From: Lutispora sp.
Lineage (GTDB): Bacteria > Bacillota > Clostridia > Lutisporales > Lutisporaceae
Assembly (NCBI GenBank): GCA_030834765.1
Contig: JAUQXG010000072.1
Location: 1 to 13,129, forward strand
Length of the DNA: 13,129 nucleotides
Direction of reading: 5' to 3'
Below are positions 1 through 7,982 of the stretch, piece by piece; the first letter of the stretch is position 1, and every line of letters begins with the position of its first letter. The notes beneath the pieces were generated by a model. It searched no databases. It was not told the origin of the DNA and saw only the letters and a list, made by a program, of their open reading frames with translations. A program made the translations under genes and the position numbers.

Positions 1-1
1 A

Positions 2-74
2 CATAACGTTCAACCTCCGTATTTCCAACACTTTAAATGCTTTTATTATACCATATTGTATGTTGGAATCGAAG
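2..74 (-). promoter_or_regulatory. Control region and start codon of a minus-strand gene leaving the window on the left
   Basis: Read on the minus strand, an extended -10 (TGG TATAAT, plus positions 45-50) is followed by a CGGAGG ribosome binding site (plus 14-19) and an ATG at plus 4-2, nine bases further on. Only the start codon lies in the window, so the product is unknown. An 8-bp inverted repeat, TTCCAACA at 23-30 and TGTTGGAA at 61-68, brackets the -10 element and would suit an operator for a dimeric repressor. No good -35 is visible, which agrees with an extended -10 promoter. Confidence 0.5.
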
Positions 75-245
75 CGTTTAGTGGGAACTTAAAAGCATTT
101 TAGAGCATTATGTATCTTTAATATCCTAGCTGATTGCATAACATAATTAGAAGATGCTTTGTACAGTTATTCCTGTGACTGCTTTTTTCAGCGGTTTCCC
201 TGGCACGGAATAAAAGAACAAAATTAAGGAAATATTTACAATTAA

Positions 246-286
246 AACGCCTTCTGTTAGTAGCGTGATGACAGGGGTGTTTTTTT
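246..286 (+). terminator. Probable Rho-independent terminator
   Basis: The arm at 246-257 pairs with 271-281 (11 pairs including several G-U pairs, one bulge, 13-nt loop). It is followed by a run of seven T at 280-286. No plus-strand gene is visible between the left edge and this hairpin, so it may close a gene that was deleted or displaced, or lies outside the window. The rest of 75-450 shows no supportable gene; a 24-codon basic ORF at 298-372 has no ribosome binding site. Confidence 0.5.
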
Positions 287-453
287 ATGGATAGACTATG
301 AAGAGAAGAGTGTATTTAAGGAAAGCATCGATAAGAGACACTGGAATAAGAAATTTACTTAAAAAGAGTTAAGTTCTTTTGTTCGGTGTCTAGCACTTAT
401 GGCAATATGAAATATAGGCTTCCGCCAAGGGGATACCAGCGGGATACAATATT

Positions 454-621
454 TTTTTTGTATACTCAAGGCATGTGGAGACGGTTGTACTTCTTTCTCA
501 CCAAAAAGCAGGCACACATATCAAAGTAAATATGGAGTTTGGTGATGAGGAAGGGCAAATTCCTATTGATAGGATAGCGAGAAAAGCTGAAGAAAGTAGA
601 GCTAACAAAAAATTAATATAA
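454..621 (+). pseudogene. rumA: rumA/rlmD 3'-end remnant 1 (att-like junction, type A)
   Basis: In frame, positions 454-621 read F-F-V-Y-S-R-H-V-E-T-V-V-L-L-S-H, followed by a tail of about 35 residues and a TAA at 619. The HVETVVLLS motif matches the extreme C-terminus of RumA/RlmD-type 23S rRNA uracil-5 methyltransferases (E. coli RlmD ends in a GHLESMVLFSR-type sequence). The longer tail, rich in E, G, K and I, resembles the extended tails of clostridial versions. No methyltransferase body precedes it: the DNA just upstream is a T-run and a weak CCGC/GCGG hairpin. It is therefore a gene end cut from its gene. The 3' end of rumA is a known insertion site for some integrative elements, so this is read as an att-type scar. 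It marks the left border of the RhuM module. Confidence 0.72.
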
Positions 622-671
622 TGGAAATGTTTTGATGAAACATGTATAATAAAAGAAAAACGTGTAAGGAG
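622..671 (+). promoter_or_regulatory. Candidate promoter and ribosome binding site for the RhuM gene
   Basis: A TATAAT box lies at 645-650 in the gap between the rumA remnant and the RhuM gene, without a convincing -35. AAGGAG at 666-671 stands 7 bases before ATG 679 but only 1-2 bases before the GTG at 673. This decides the start in favour of ATG 679. Confidence 0.4.
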
Positions 672-678
672 TGTGGAT

Positions 679-1680
679 ATGAACTCTGAAATTATTATGT
701 ACCAGACCGAAGATGGTTTAACAAAAATAGAAACTACTTTTGACAATGACACTGTTTGGCTCTCCATTGATCAAATAGCAGAATTATTTCAGAGGGATAA
801 GTCTACCATCTCTCGGCACATAAAAAATATATTTAATGAAAGTGAACTGACACGAAATGCAGTTGTTGCAAATTTTGCAACAACTGCAGCTGACGGTAAA
901 ACGTATCAAGTTGATTATTATAATTTAGATGTTATTATTTCTGTGGGGTATCGTGTAAAATCCTTGCGAGGCACACAGTTTAGAATTTGGGCAAGTAGTA
1001 TATTAAAAGAATATATGAAAAAAGGATTCGCCATGAATGATGATCTTCTAAAAAATAATGGCAGTGGGATTTATTTTGATGAACTGTTGGAGCGTATTCG
1101 TGATATTCGTTCATCCGAAAAAGTATTTTGGAGGAAAGTCCTGGATATCTACGCAACAAGTGTTGACTATGATCCAAGAACAGAAGTATCTACTTTGTTT
1201 TTTAAAACAGTACAGAATAAAATGCATTGGGCAGCTCATGGGCAAACTGCAGCAGAAAAGATTTATTACTCGGCAGATGCAGACAAGCCTAATATGGGAA
1301 TGCTTAGTTTTAAAGGAGAACAGCCTAAACAAGCTGATACATTAGTGGCAAAAAACTATTGTACAGAAGAGGAGTTATCTGCATTAAACAGTATAGTTTC
1401 TGCTTATCTTGAATTCGCTGAAATGCAAGCTCGTAGGAGAATACCAATGTATATGTCAGATTGGATTGAAACATTAGATGGGTTTTTGAAATTGTCTAAG
1501 CATGAGATTCTTATCCATGCCGGAAAGATTAGTGCTAAGACAGCTGAACTTAAGGCAAAGCAAGAATATAAAAAATATAAAAATTTGCATTTAGAAGATA
1601 TTTCTAAAGCGGAGAAAGATTATATTACAGCATTAGAAGATATGGAAATAAAGTTACTAGATAAAGAAAACAAAAAATAA
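679..1680 (+). CDS. rhuM: RhuM-family protein
   Basis: The product (333 aa from ATG 679) belongs to the RhuM family, named after a gene of Salmonella pathogenicity island 3. Visible hallmarks are the N-terminal segment VWLSIDQIAELFQRDKSTIS, which looks like a helix-turn-helix, then the family signatures YYNLDVIISVGYRV, GTQFRIWA and FDELLERIRDIR. Length is typical of the family. The C-terminal 60 residues are charged and helical. No signal peptide or membrane segment is seen, so it should be cytoplasmic. The biochemical role of RhuM proteins is not settled; they recur in mobile and defence-type islands. It sits between the rumA remnant and the DUF4062-type gene, with a 271-bp gap before the latter, so a common transcript is not assured. 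Family assignment is firm; function is not. Confidence 0.92.
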   Translation: MNSEIIMYQTEDGLTKIETTFDNDTVWLSIDQIAELFQRDKSTISRHIKNIFNESELTRNAVVANFATTAADGKTYQVDYYNLDVIISVGYRVKSLRGTQFRIWASSILKEYMKKGFAMNDDLLKNNGSGIYFDELLERIRDIRSSEKVFWRKVLDIYATSVDYDPRTEVSTLFFKTVQNKMHWAAHGQTAAEKIYYSADADKPNMGMLSFKGEQPKQADTLVAKNYCTEEELSALNSIVSAYLEFAEMQARRRIPMYMSDWIETLDGFLKLSKHEILIHAGKISAKTAELKAKQEYKKYKNLHLEDISKAEKDYITALEDMEIKLLDKENKK

Positions 1681-1698
1681 GTGTGCATTATAGCAATA

Positions 1699-1850
1699 AT
1701 GGGGAGGGTCGTAGAACGAAGAAGTAGTGATAATACTGATCCGGGAATTGCCGCCCTATATTGGTTTGAATATGATTAAAAAGGTTCCTTGACTTTGATA
1801 AAGAGCAAGACCCCTGCGAAGATAGAACTCAAATAAAAGAAGTGTATTAA
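1699..1850 (+). pseudogene. Possible gene remnant between the RhuM and DUF4062 genes
   Basis: This gap holds two short coding-like stretches in different frames. The first, ATG 1699 to TAA 1779, encodes 26 residues ending DPGIAALYWFEYD. The second, about 1780-1850, reads RFLDFDKEQDPCEDRTQ and ends at TAA 1848. The amino-acid make-up is protein-like and the DNA is less AT-rich than its surroundings. One reading is a decayed gene with a frameshift near 1779; chance is equally possible. No ribosome binding site precedes ATG 1699 and I do not recognise the sequence. Confidence 0.22.
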
Positions 1851-1891
1851 TAACACTATACATGCTTTTGTTGGCTACTGAATTTGCCACG

Positions 1892-1945
1892 TTGGCGGTA
1901 GAGATGTTAAATTCTAAAATTTGTTAAAATGAATTTTATGAGGAG
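1892..1945 (+). promoter_or_regulatory. Candidate sigma-A promoter and ribosome binding site for the DUF4062-type gene
   Basis: TTGGCG at 1892-1897 and TAAAAT at 1915-1920 are separated by 17 bp, giving a plausible if imperfect promoter that ends about 30 bp before the start codon. GAGGAG at 1940-1945 stands 6 bases before ATG 1952. Confidence 0.42.
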
Positions 1946-1951
1946 TGCGCT

Positions 1952-4732
1952 ATGATTATACCAGAGCAAAAAATACAAATATTTATAAGCTCTGCATGTG
2001 GCGATGAGCCTGAAAAACAAAAATATAATTTCGTGCGTGAAGCACTTAAAGCATTAATTGAATCAACGGGTTTTGCAAAAGCTTATGTCTTTGAATCTGA
2101 AGGGGCTTCTACCACTTCGGCGGGAAAGCACTATACATTTGCATTGGAAGATTGCGATGTATGTATATTTCTGATTGATAATAGCGATGGTGTTCCACCG
2201 GGGGTTCAAAAGGAAATTGATACAGCTAAAAAGCATGGCATCAAATCACTTTTCTATTTTTGCGACCAATCCTCTAAAGCAGAAACGCCATTGCAAAAAA
2301 GCTTGAAGGGTGCAAAATACGCAAAAAGTGAAACTATACATGACTTTAAAGACCTTATTAAAAGCGGCGCAATTGATTTAATTAACGATTTAGTAATGAT
2401 ATATAAGCACTACTGCAAAGGGCGCTTAACATGGCATGAAGAGTCATCGACAGAGCAATCCGTTGACATTTCAAATGTTGAATTATCTATTTATTCAGAC
2501 AGTGTTGCACAAAAAGATGTACTTACCAATATTGACGCTTGTATTGAATATTTTACAAAGCTGATTCTTGAGCTTTCATATGACGAAGTGAAAAAAACAG
2601 GAAACATAGACCAATTATGTGCCGCTTTTCTCCCTGTACTATTTGAAGGGCATACCATCAATGAAGAGAGCTTGGATTCATTATTATTAGAAATTAAAAA
2701 ACATCAAACCTCCCAGCATTTTGCTGTAACAAAAAAGCGGTATGAGGCTATCAGGGAATATTATTCTGGAAATCAAGAAGCTTGTATAAATAAACTAGAT
2801 GAAGCCTTGGAAATAGCAAAACAAAGCGACCTAGCTGAATGGATCATAAAAGATATTCTTATTGATTTACGAAACCAAGATGCGTTCTTAGGGGAAAGCC
2901 AAAATACTTATTCGCTGAGGCAAAAATATCAAAACGAACTGGATAATAGTCAATCCTTAATTTATTACCCATTAATGGACAGGTTTGACAGTAACTACTA
3001 TGAGGGAATTATTGAAGAAGCAATTAAATATAAAACGCAGACCCCTAGTACGATTACTTTTGGTCACAGTCTAGGTAAGCATATTAAGTTACTTGCAGGA
3101 ATCTATGTATTAGCAATGTACAATGGTTCCCTCACTCATATACAAGTATTATACGAGCGAATTAAATACATTACTTTTTATTGCGCAACGAAGTATTCAA
3201 ATTGGAGCATAAAAAAGCTGCTTTTGAAAATTACAATTATAGATGGAAAACAAAAAGAAATTGACGGAATGATCCGATGCTGTGGTGATTTGCTCAGTAA
3301 AATGAATGGAGACGATGCATATGAGATTTATTCTTTCACTAACAACAAACCAATTGCTCATCAACGGTTTATTACCAAGCTAGAAGCATTCAGAATTATC
3401 AACTATTATATGGAGGATGAAGAATTCAATCTTACGTGGGTAGAATTATATGAGCTTATTTGCCAATGGGTTGAAGATGAAAATTCGATAGTCGTTATAG
3501 GGGGTCACATATTTTCTGCCCTTGAAGGAAGCTATTTACGTATTTCACAAGATCAACTTATTAAAATTATATGTAACTGTATTCATAATAATAAACGTCG
3601 ATTTTACGACGAAATATTAAACCTAATTCGTAAATGTGTAAATCTTGACCAAGCACTACCAGAAAATACAACTAAACTATTGGAAGTCATTATAAATATC
3701 GTGCGAAATCCAGATGAAAGAACTCACATTAATAGTCTGAAATCCGCACTGTTTACAATCAGAAAAAAATATAGGGAGTTAACAGAAGAACTTGATAGAG
3801 TAATTGCTGATGAAATGCCTGATTTTTATAACAGTACTTACCGTTTAGAAACAACTGTGGAAGAGAACGCGGAAATGCCGATTTTTTTGAAATCATACAT
3901 AACTCAAGTGCAGATTGACAATGAAGAACAAGGGAAAAATGGGATATTTTTTGGTCGAGGAAATCAGCTGCATATTACTATAAAAAATATCGTACAGGAC
4001 AGTACAGCACAGTTTTCTAATGACTTAATTGATTCTGCATTCAAAGCATCTTGTGATACATTGCTAAAGGAAAATCAGACTATTGAAGCAAAAATGGATG
4101 CTATCGAATTGCTAGTGTATTTACTTAAATCTCAATCAAAGATACAGGATCGCAACAAAGATAAGATAAGGGAATTATTATTAAATAAACCTAAACTAGA
4201 AACCGCCAATTCGATTATGACGAACCTTAGCGAAACAAATCTACGGTTTTCTACGCTTCTTTTATATAATTGCTTAGATGAAGATATAACAGTAGGTTTG
4301 CTTGAAACATTAGCTTATATTCGTGATGATACTTTATCAAATAGAAAAGCTAGTGCAGCATTTTTAAATTATCTAGAAGCTAGCAACTCTACTGTGTCTG
4401 ACATTCAGTTAGAACATATAATATTACAACAGGCAATAGAGTGGAGCGTGGATTCGGATTTAGATATTAGGTGGAATGCGGTTCAAATACTGTTCTTATT
4501 ATTACGAAACCTAAACAATAAAAATGTTGTATGCAATCAATTAATCAAGCTAATGGATACAGATAGTGTTCATATTAAAAATAAAATACTTAGAAATATC
4601 CACCTATTAAAAGATATTGATTTTGAAACATTCAAATATATTATTCAAAAAGCAACTGTAGACACAAACTATGTAGTGCGCAAAGTTGTCAATGAGGTAC
4701 AGATGGAACTTGGATCACATGGGGATAAATAA
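1952..4732 (+). CDS. DUF4062/TIR-like domain protein with long helical (HEAT-like) C-terminal region
   Basis: A 926-aa protein. Residues 8-105 resemble DUF4062, a TIR-related Rossmann-like domain: strand IQIFISSACGD, then YVFESEGASTTSAG, DCDVCIFLIDN, GVPPGVQKEIDTAKKHGIKS and LFYF. The remaining 750 residues are almost entirely helical, without a convincing Walker A motif, so this is not an obvious STAND ATPase. The last 120 residues, with RWNAVQILFLLLRNL and VVRKVVNEVQMEL, look like HEAT-type repeats. No membrane segment is visible. DUF4062 and TIR-like domains fused to large sensor regions are common in anti-phage systems, often as NAD-consuming or signalling modules. Whether this domain is catalytic cannot be told. 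It follows RhuM in the module and is the last gene before the second rumA remnant. Defence function is inference from architecture and context. Confidence 0.8.
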   Translation: MIIPEQKIQIFISSACGDEPEKQKYNFVREALKALIESTGFAKAYVFESEGASTTSAGKHYTFALEDCDVCIFLIDNSDGVPPGVQKEIDTAKKHGIKSLFYFCDQSSKAETPLQKSLKGAKYAKSETIHDFKDLIKSGAIDLINDLVMIYKHYCKGRLTWHEESSTEQSVDISNVELSIYSDSVAQKDVLTNIDACIEYFTKLILELSYDEVKKTGNIDQLCAAFLPVLFEGHTINEESLDSLLLEIKKHQTSQHFAVTKKRYEAIREYYSGNQEACINKLDEALEIAKQSDLAEWIIKDILIDLRNQDAFLGESQNTYSLRQKYQNELDNSQSLIYYPLMDRFDSNYYEGIIEEAIKYKTQTPSTITFGHSLGKHIKLLAGIYVLAMYNGSLTHIQVLYERIKYITFYCATKYSNWSIKKLLLKITIIDGKQKEIDGMIRCCGDLLSKMNGDDAYEIYSFTNNKPIAHQRFITKLEAFRIINYYMEDEEFNLTWVELYELICQWVEDENSIVVIGGHIFSALEGSYLRISQDQLIKIICNCIHNNKRRFYDEILNLIRKCVNLDQALPENTTKLLEVIINIVRNPDERTHINSLKSALFTIRKKYRELTEELDRVIADEMPDFYNSTYRLETTVEENAEMPIFLKSYITQVQIDNEEQGKNGIFFGRGNQLHITIKNIVQDSTAQFSNDLIDSAFKASCDTLLKENQTIEAKMDAIELLVYLLKSQSKIQDRNKDKIRELLLNKPKLETANSIMTNLSETNLRFSTLLLYNCLDEDITVGLLETLAYIRDDTLSNRKASAAFLNYLEASNSTVSDIQLEHIILQQAIEWSVDSDLDIRWNAVQILFLLLRNLNNKNVVCNQLIKLMDTDSVHIKNKILRNIHLLKDIDFETFKYIIQKATVDTNYVVRKVVNEVQMELGSHGDK

Positions 4733-4896
4733 TTATATTTACATGCACTTAACGCTGAGTGGGTTTTGAGTACAAAAACTTTGGCAAAAGCAAAATAAAA
4801 AAAACCAAAACGCAAATTAATAATAAGACATCAGAAATCAAAGCAAAGATTTTAATGCAAAGCTGTTCATTAAGCTTTATGATGGAGTGAACTTCC
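4733..4896. other. Intergenic DNA after the DUF4062-type gene, no gene seen
   Basis: AT-rich stretch without an open frame of interest or a clear T-tailed terminator. A small dyad, AAAGCT and AGCTTT around 4859-4878, is the only structure noticed. The direct repeat and rumA remnant 2 follow immediately. Confidence 0.4.
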
Positions 4897-5012
4897 TATT
4901 ATGTTTATTAGTGAAAGGCTTTTAATTTTTCCATAAAACTATCTTTTTACTTTAATAAGATTTTATGATGATAGTTTGTGGGGATATGTTTTAAAATCAT
5001 AATACCGTTGAG
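4897..5012 (+). repeat. Imperfect ~115-bp direct repeat, copy 1
   Basis: Positions 4897-5012 align with 9266-9380 with one 1-bp gap. The best-conserved parts are a 26-nt identical block covering GATGATAGTTTGTGGGGATA at about 4968-4993 and the terminal TACCGTTGAGA. Both copies run straight into a rumA C-terminal motif. This looks like the conserved end of a mobile element followed by the recombination core, so the two copies bound the caspase/SEC-C module. Confidence 0.75.
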
Positions 5013-5132
5013 ACGGTTGTATCGCTCTCCCACAAAAATGCAGATAGTCATATCCACATAAACATTGAGTTTGGTGAGGGTGATGGAAAAATTCCAGTGG
5101 ATAAGATAGCTAGGAAAGCTGAATTAATATGA
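4995..5132 (+). pseudogene. rumA: rumA/rlmD 3'-end remnant 2 (att-like junction, type B)
   Basis: The frame reads T-V-E-T-V-V-S-L-S-H-K from 5004 and continues with a tail closely similar in sequence to remnant 1: HINIEFGEGDGKIPVDKIAR here against KVNMEFGDEEGQIPIDRIAR there, ending at TGA 5130. An in-frame stop lies at 4992, so no methyltransferase body is attached. The conserved His of HVET is replaced by Thr because the sequence left of GTTGAGA comes from the repeat element. This is expected if GTTGAGA is where the element joined the gene end. Confidence 0.72.
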
Positions 5133-5137
5133 CCATT

Positions 5138-5568
5138 TAAATAAATTCCAATAAGGAATTAAGCAGATACTTAATAGAACAAATATTAAAAGTGCAAAGA
5201 GATACCAATACAATTCAACCACTTAAAGATTTCGTAGGAAGATATTTTAAACAAGCTTCAGCAGATGATATGCAAGGGGACACACTTAATGATAGCAGAG
5301 TAGGGCATGGAGCACTAAAGAAAAAACTTCCACAGAGGGAGTGAGGGTGTAAGGTTTGTAGTTTTTTAGATGAGTGATTTTTAATAGTAACATATATTAA
5401 GCAGTGGAGGCAATCGGATGCGTATGAACGATTAGATATAGAAAATGTGTTGTTACTATGCCCACATCATGATGGGTATTTGATAAAGGGTATATTATAT
5501 TTGATGAAGATGGCAACTTGTTTATTTCTTCAGAGTTAAGTTCAGACAGTAGGGCATTACTTAATTAG
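5138..5568 (+). pseudogene. Broken HNH endonuclease gene
   Basis: One frame runs from about 5138 and reads ...RVGHGALKKKLPQRE, TGA (5342), GCKVCSFLDE, TGA (5375), FLIVTYIKQWRQSDAYERLD, IENVLLLCPHHD. It then shifts by one base near 5474-5479 to FDKGYIIFDEDGNLFISSEL and ends at TAG 5566. IKQW, ERLD, N-V-L-L-L and FDKGYI are hallmarks of HNH_2-type endonucleases (the family usually has SHIKPW..S...ERLD..NGLLL...D.LFDKGYI). The K-C-K-V-C pair resembles the zinc-binding cysteines often found in front. Two nonsense codons plus one single-base deletion make it inactive. No start codon with a ribosome binding site was found. It is the first item inside the caspase module and may be a former partner or an older, overwritten cargo gene. 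Confidence 0.7.
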
Positions 5569-5613
5569 GTGGAAGGAAAAAAGCTGGCATAAGGAGAATT
5601 TATTTAAGCACTA

Positions 5614-5700
5614 AGAATACTAGTATCAATAATAAGTGGAGTATTCTAGGTATTACGCATACCACAGATAATGTTTAGTTATATGCGGTGTAGACTAAAC
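5614..5700. promoter_or_regulatory. Cluster of three inverted repeats in the caspase gene leader
   Basis: Three perfect dyads follow one another in 87 bp: AGAATACT 5614-5621 with AGTATTCT 5640-5647; GGTAT 5649-5653 with ATACC 5659-5663; GTTTAGT 5673-5679 with ACTAAAC 5694-5700. They end 63 bp before the caspase start codon. They could be operators or fold in the mRNA leader; no T-run follows, so they are not ordinary terminators. No clear -35/-10 pair was found in 5569-5763. Confidence 0.4.
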
Positions 5701-5763
5701 GGATATACTTATGAGTAACTAGGGCATGAAAATAAAGCAACGGGGTATACAAAGGAGGATGTA

Positions 5764-7566
5764 ATGAAAAAAGCGTTATTAATAGGTAATGAGGATTACA
5801 AGTATTTAGAATCATTAAACTTATGTTCTAATGATGTTAATGATTTAGAAAAGATTTTTATTGATATTGGCTTTGAAGTGAAAAAGTATACTAACTTATA
5901 TTATGAGGATATGAAGAATGTAATTATAGGATTAAATAAATGGGTGAGGAATGGAGATGAAATCTTAGTTTTCTTCACGGGGCACGGATTTTCTTTTGAA
6001 CAAAATAATTACATTACATGTAAAGACTCTTTATCATTTGAGAAGGTTATATATGCAGATGTAATGAAGAATGGTTATAATGAAGCTGCAAAAGTAGTAC
6101 CAATTAGTAAGATCATAAGTGCATTAGAACATAATCAAGATGGAGTTAATATGTTGCTATTAGATGCATGTAGGGAGATATTAAAAAAGGAAAAGTTTGA
6201 AAATGAAATTTTAAAGAGAAAATCATATTCAGGCTTTTTAGAATATCAAAAAGCAAAAAAGAATTTCTTTATTTCATATGCAACTGCAGTAGGAGAATTT
6301 GCATATGAAAACTTAAATGAAAAGAATAGTCAGTATGTTAAAGCATTGCTGAACTATATTCCTATAAAAGATATTACGCTTGAAGAAATATTTAATTGTG
6401 TTGTAAATGAAATGTCATATAATTGCAAGAATCAGATACCATGGGTATCCAATTCTTTAACAAAGTCTTATACATTAGTAGATGATACTATATTAAATTC
6501 TCAAGTGGAGTTATTTAATATAAAAGCTACAATTGAACTATTTACTTTTTTAGTTAATGAGATTAATCAGGTCGAAGATAATCAAGATAGAGAAAAAATA
6601 AGGGCGCAATTAGAAGAAAGTATAGAAGGTATGATTTATTTACCCCCAAAAATAATTGATTCATTTATTGATAAAGTTATTATATCATTTGAAGAGAAAT
6701 GTGGGTTTATTTATATTTTATTAGAAGAAAATGATATTCAACTAGTAGATGTATATGAAGATCGGATCTTTATTGAAGATAAAACAGGCAAAAACCATTA
6801 TTTTACCAATGATAATTTATATAATTTTGATGATATCTTAGCATTCTTAAATAATTACAAAAAAACGTCAAGCAATAATTTGACTTTAGAATTTAGTTAT
6901 AAAAACAAAACTATATTAATGCCTTCTCCTGAGATTTGCAAAGATAAATATTTTCAAATAGGAATCAAAACTACATTTAATAAAATGAAAAATTATATAA
7001 GAGATATAGAAAAAATAAAAGAGATAGAAGAAAATCTTAATGTGGCTTTGAAAAACAAAGATAATATTTTAACAATTGGCTCAGCTCTTACAATTAAAGA
7101 AGAATTTATAACTAGTATTTCAGAAAAATTTAGGGAGAGCGAAAAAATACTTAAATTTGATAGTGATACTATTATCGAATGTAGAAGGGGAATAGTTAAA
7201 AAAGAAAGTATTACTTTAAGAGAAATAGTTGAATACTCAGATGCTGATATGCAACAATATTTATTAAAACTTAAAGAAAACACCATAGATAGAATGATTT
7301 TACCTTATAAAAGTTATTGTAAAATTTCTTCTGAAAAACTAACAGACCTTATGGAAGTTAGTATACTACAACTTATTGTGATACAAGATTTAAGAAAAGA
7401 TATTATTAAATCATCATTAAGAAATATTGATGATGAAGTTACGAAATTTTTAATTCCTACTCTTAAATATGTGGATTTAATTATTGTTTTAGATAATGAT
7501 AAAAAGGGAACATATATTGATTCTATATATAAGAAACAATATGATGATATAAATAAAATTTTTTAA
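5764..7566 (+). CDS. Caspase-like (peptidase C14 family) protein, probable suicide effector
   Basis: A 600-aa protein with an N-terminal caspase-like fold. MKKALLIGNEDY is the typical first strand. The catalytic His lies in VFFTGHGFS (His74) and the catalytic Cys in MLLLDACRE (Cys136). FISYATAVGEFAYE and the segment to about residue 235 complete the domain. Residues 240-600 are not recognised; they are rich in Lys, Glu and Ile, with a coiled-coil-like stretch near 405-435. No signal peptide or membrane segment is seen. AAAGGAGG lies a few bases before ATG 5764, so the start is firm. Bacterial caspase-like proteins often act as proteolytic executioners in conflict and abortive-infection systems, activated by a partner. 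The C-terminal part could be the sensor or partner-binding region. Base composition is extremely AT-rich, unlike the MarR/MFS genes. The frame stays open for 125 codons after the TAA at 7564, so the original protein may have been longer. Confidence 0.88.
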   Translation: MKKALLIGNEDYKYLESLNLCSNDVNDLEKIFIDIGFEVKKYTNLYYEDMKNVIIGLNKWVRNGDEILVFFTGHGFSFEQNNYITCKDSLSFEKVIYADVMKNGYNEAAKVVPISKIISALEHNQDGVNMLLLDACREILKKEKFENEILKRKSYSGFLEYQKAKKNFFISYATAVGEFAYENLNEKNSQYVKALLNYIPIKDITLEEIFNCVVNEMSYNCKNQIPWVSNSLTKSYTLVDDTILNSQVELFNIKATIELFTFLVNEINQVEDNQDREKIRAQLEESIEGMIYLPPKIIDSFIDKVIISFEEKCGFIYILLEENDIQLVDVYEDRIFIEDKTGKNHYFTNDNLYNFDDILAFLNNYKKTSSNNLTLEFSYKNKTILMPSPEICKDKYFQIGIKTTFNKMKNYIRDIEKIKEIEENLNVALKNKDNILTIGSALTIKEEFITSISEKFRESEKILKFDSDTIIECRRGIVKKESITLREIVEYSDADMQQYLLKLKENTIDRMILPYKSYCKISSEKLTDLMEVSILQLIVIQDLRKDIIKSSLRNIDDEVTKFLIPTLKYVDLIIVLDNDKKGTYIDSIYKKQYDDINKIF

Positions 7567-7944
7567 ATAAAAAGTGAAAAAAGGAAATATAAATGTTTAT
7601 TAAAAACGATAAAACATTCGCAAAATTTACACACGATATTTAGAAGCAATTTTCAAGGAAGAAAAGTAATATATGATAATCCGAATTTTGATATTATGGA
7701 TTATTTTTGGTTTCTTAATTCATTATTAGAAGTTGTTGATAATGACTATTCCATTGAAATAAATGATAATAAGACAAATTGTATTAAATTTAACTTCAAG
7801 AACTTAAAAACTACACAATTGGAAGTACGTGAATTTGTAGTAGATGGAGTCGAAGATACAAGGATGCCCTTGACTAGTGGAGCATATAAATATTATATTA
7901 CTACACCAAAAGACATGTATAGATTTATCATATTCTTCAGATAA
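7567..7944 (+). pseudogene. Open segment after the caspase stop: lost C-terminal extension or small gene (ORF with ATG at 7696)
   Basis: Directly after the caspase TAA (7564-7566) the same frame is open to TAA 7942. From ATG 7696 it gives an 82-aa product starting MDYFWFLNSLLEVVDNDYSI. The codons before ATG 7696 are also open and protein-like (GRKVIYDNPNFDI). ATG 7696 has no ribosome binding site. Another candidate start, ATG 7593, does have an AAGGA-type site in front and reads MFIKNDKTFAKFTHDI, but it is in a different frame and hits TAG after 16 codons. So either the caspase gene lost about 125 C-terminal codons by a nonsense change at 7564, or a small separate gene has a frameshift near 7640. 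I do not recognise the sequence. Confidence 0.45.
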
Positions 7945-7982
7945 ATAAGATGAGTAATTTGAGTAAATTAGGAGGGGGAATA

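Noticed and set aside
298..372. A 24-codon basic ORF in the left intergenic region
   Set aside because: There is no ribosome binding site, it is short, and no family is recognised.
1952..2300. A P-loop-like string (ASTTSAGKH) in the DUF4062-type protein
   Set aside because: It lacks the G-x4-G-K-S/T pattern and sits inside the TIR/DUF4062-like fold, so no ATPase is claimed.
7696..7944. The small product as an EACC1-type constant component of caspase conflict systems
   Set aside because: The sequence shows no resemblance that I can support; only its position beside a caspase gene suggested it.
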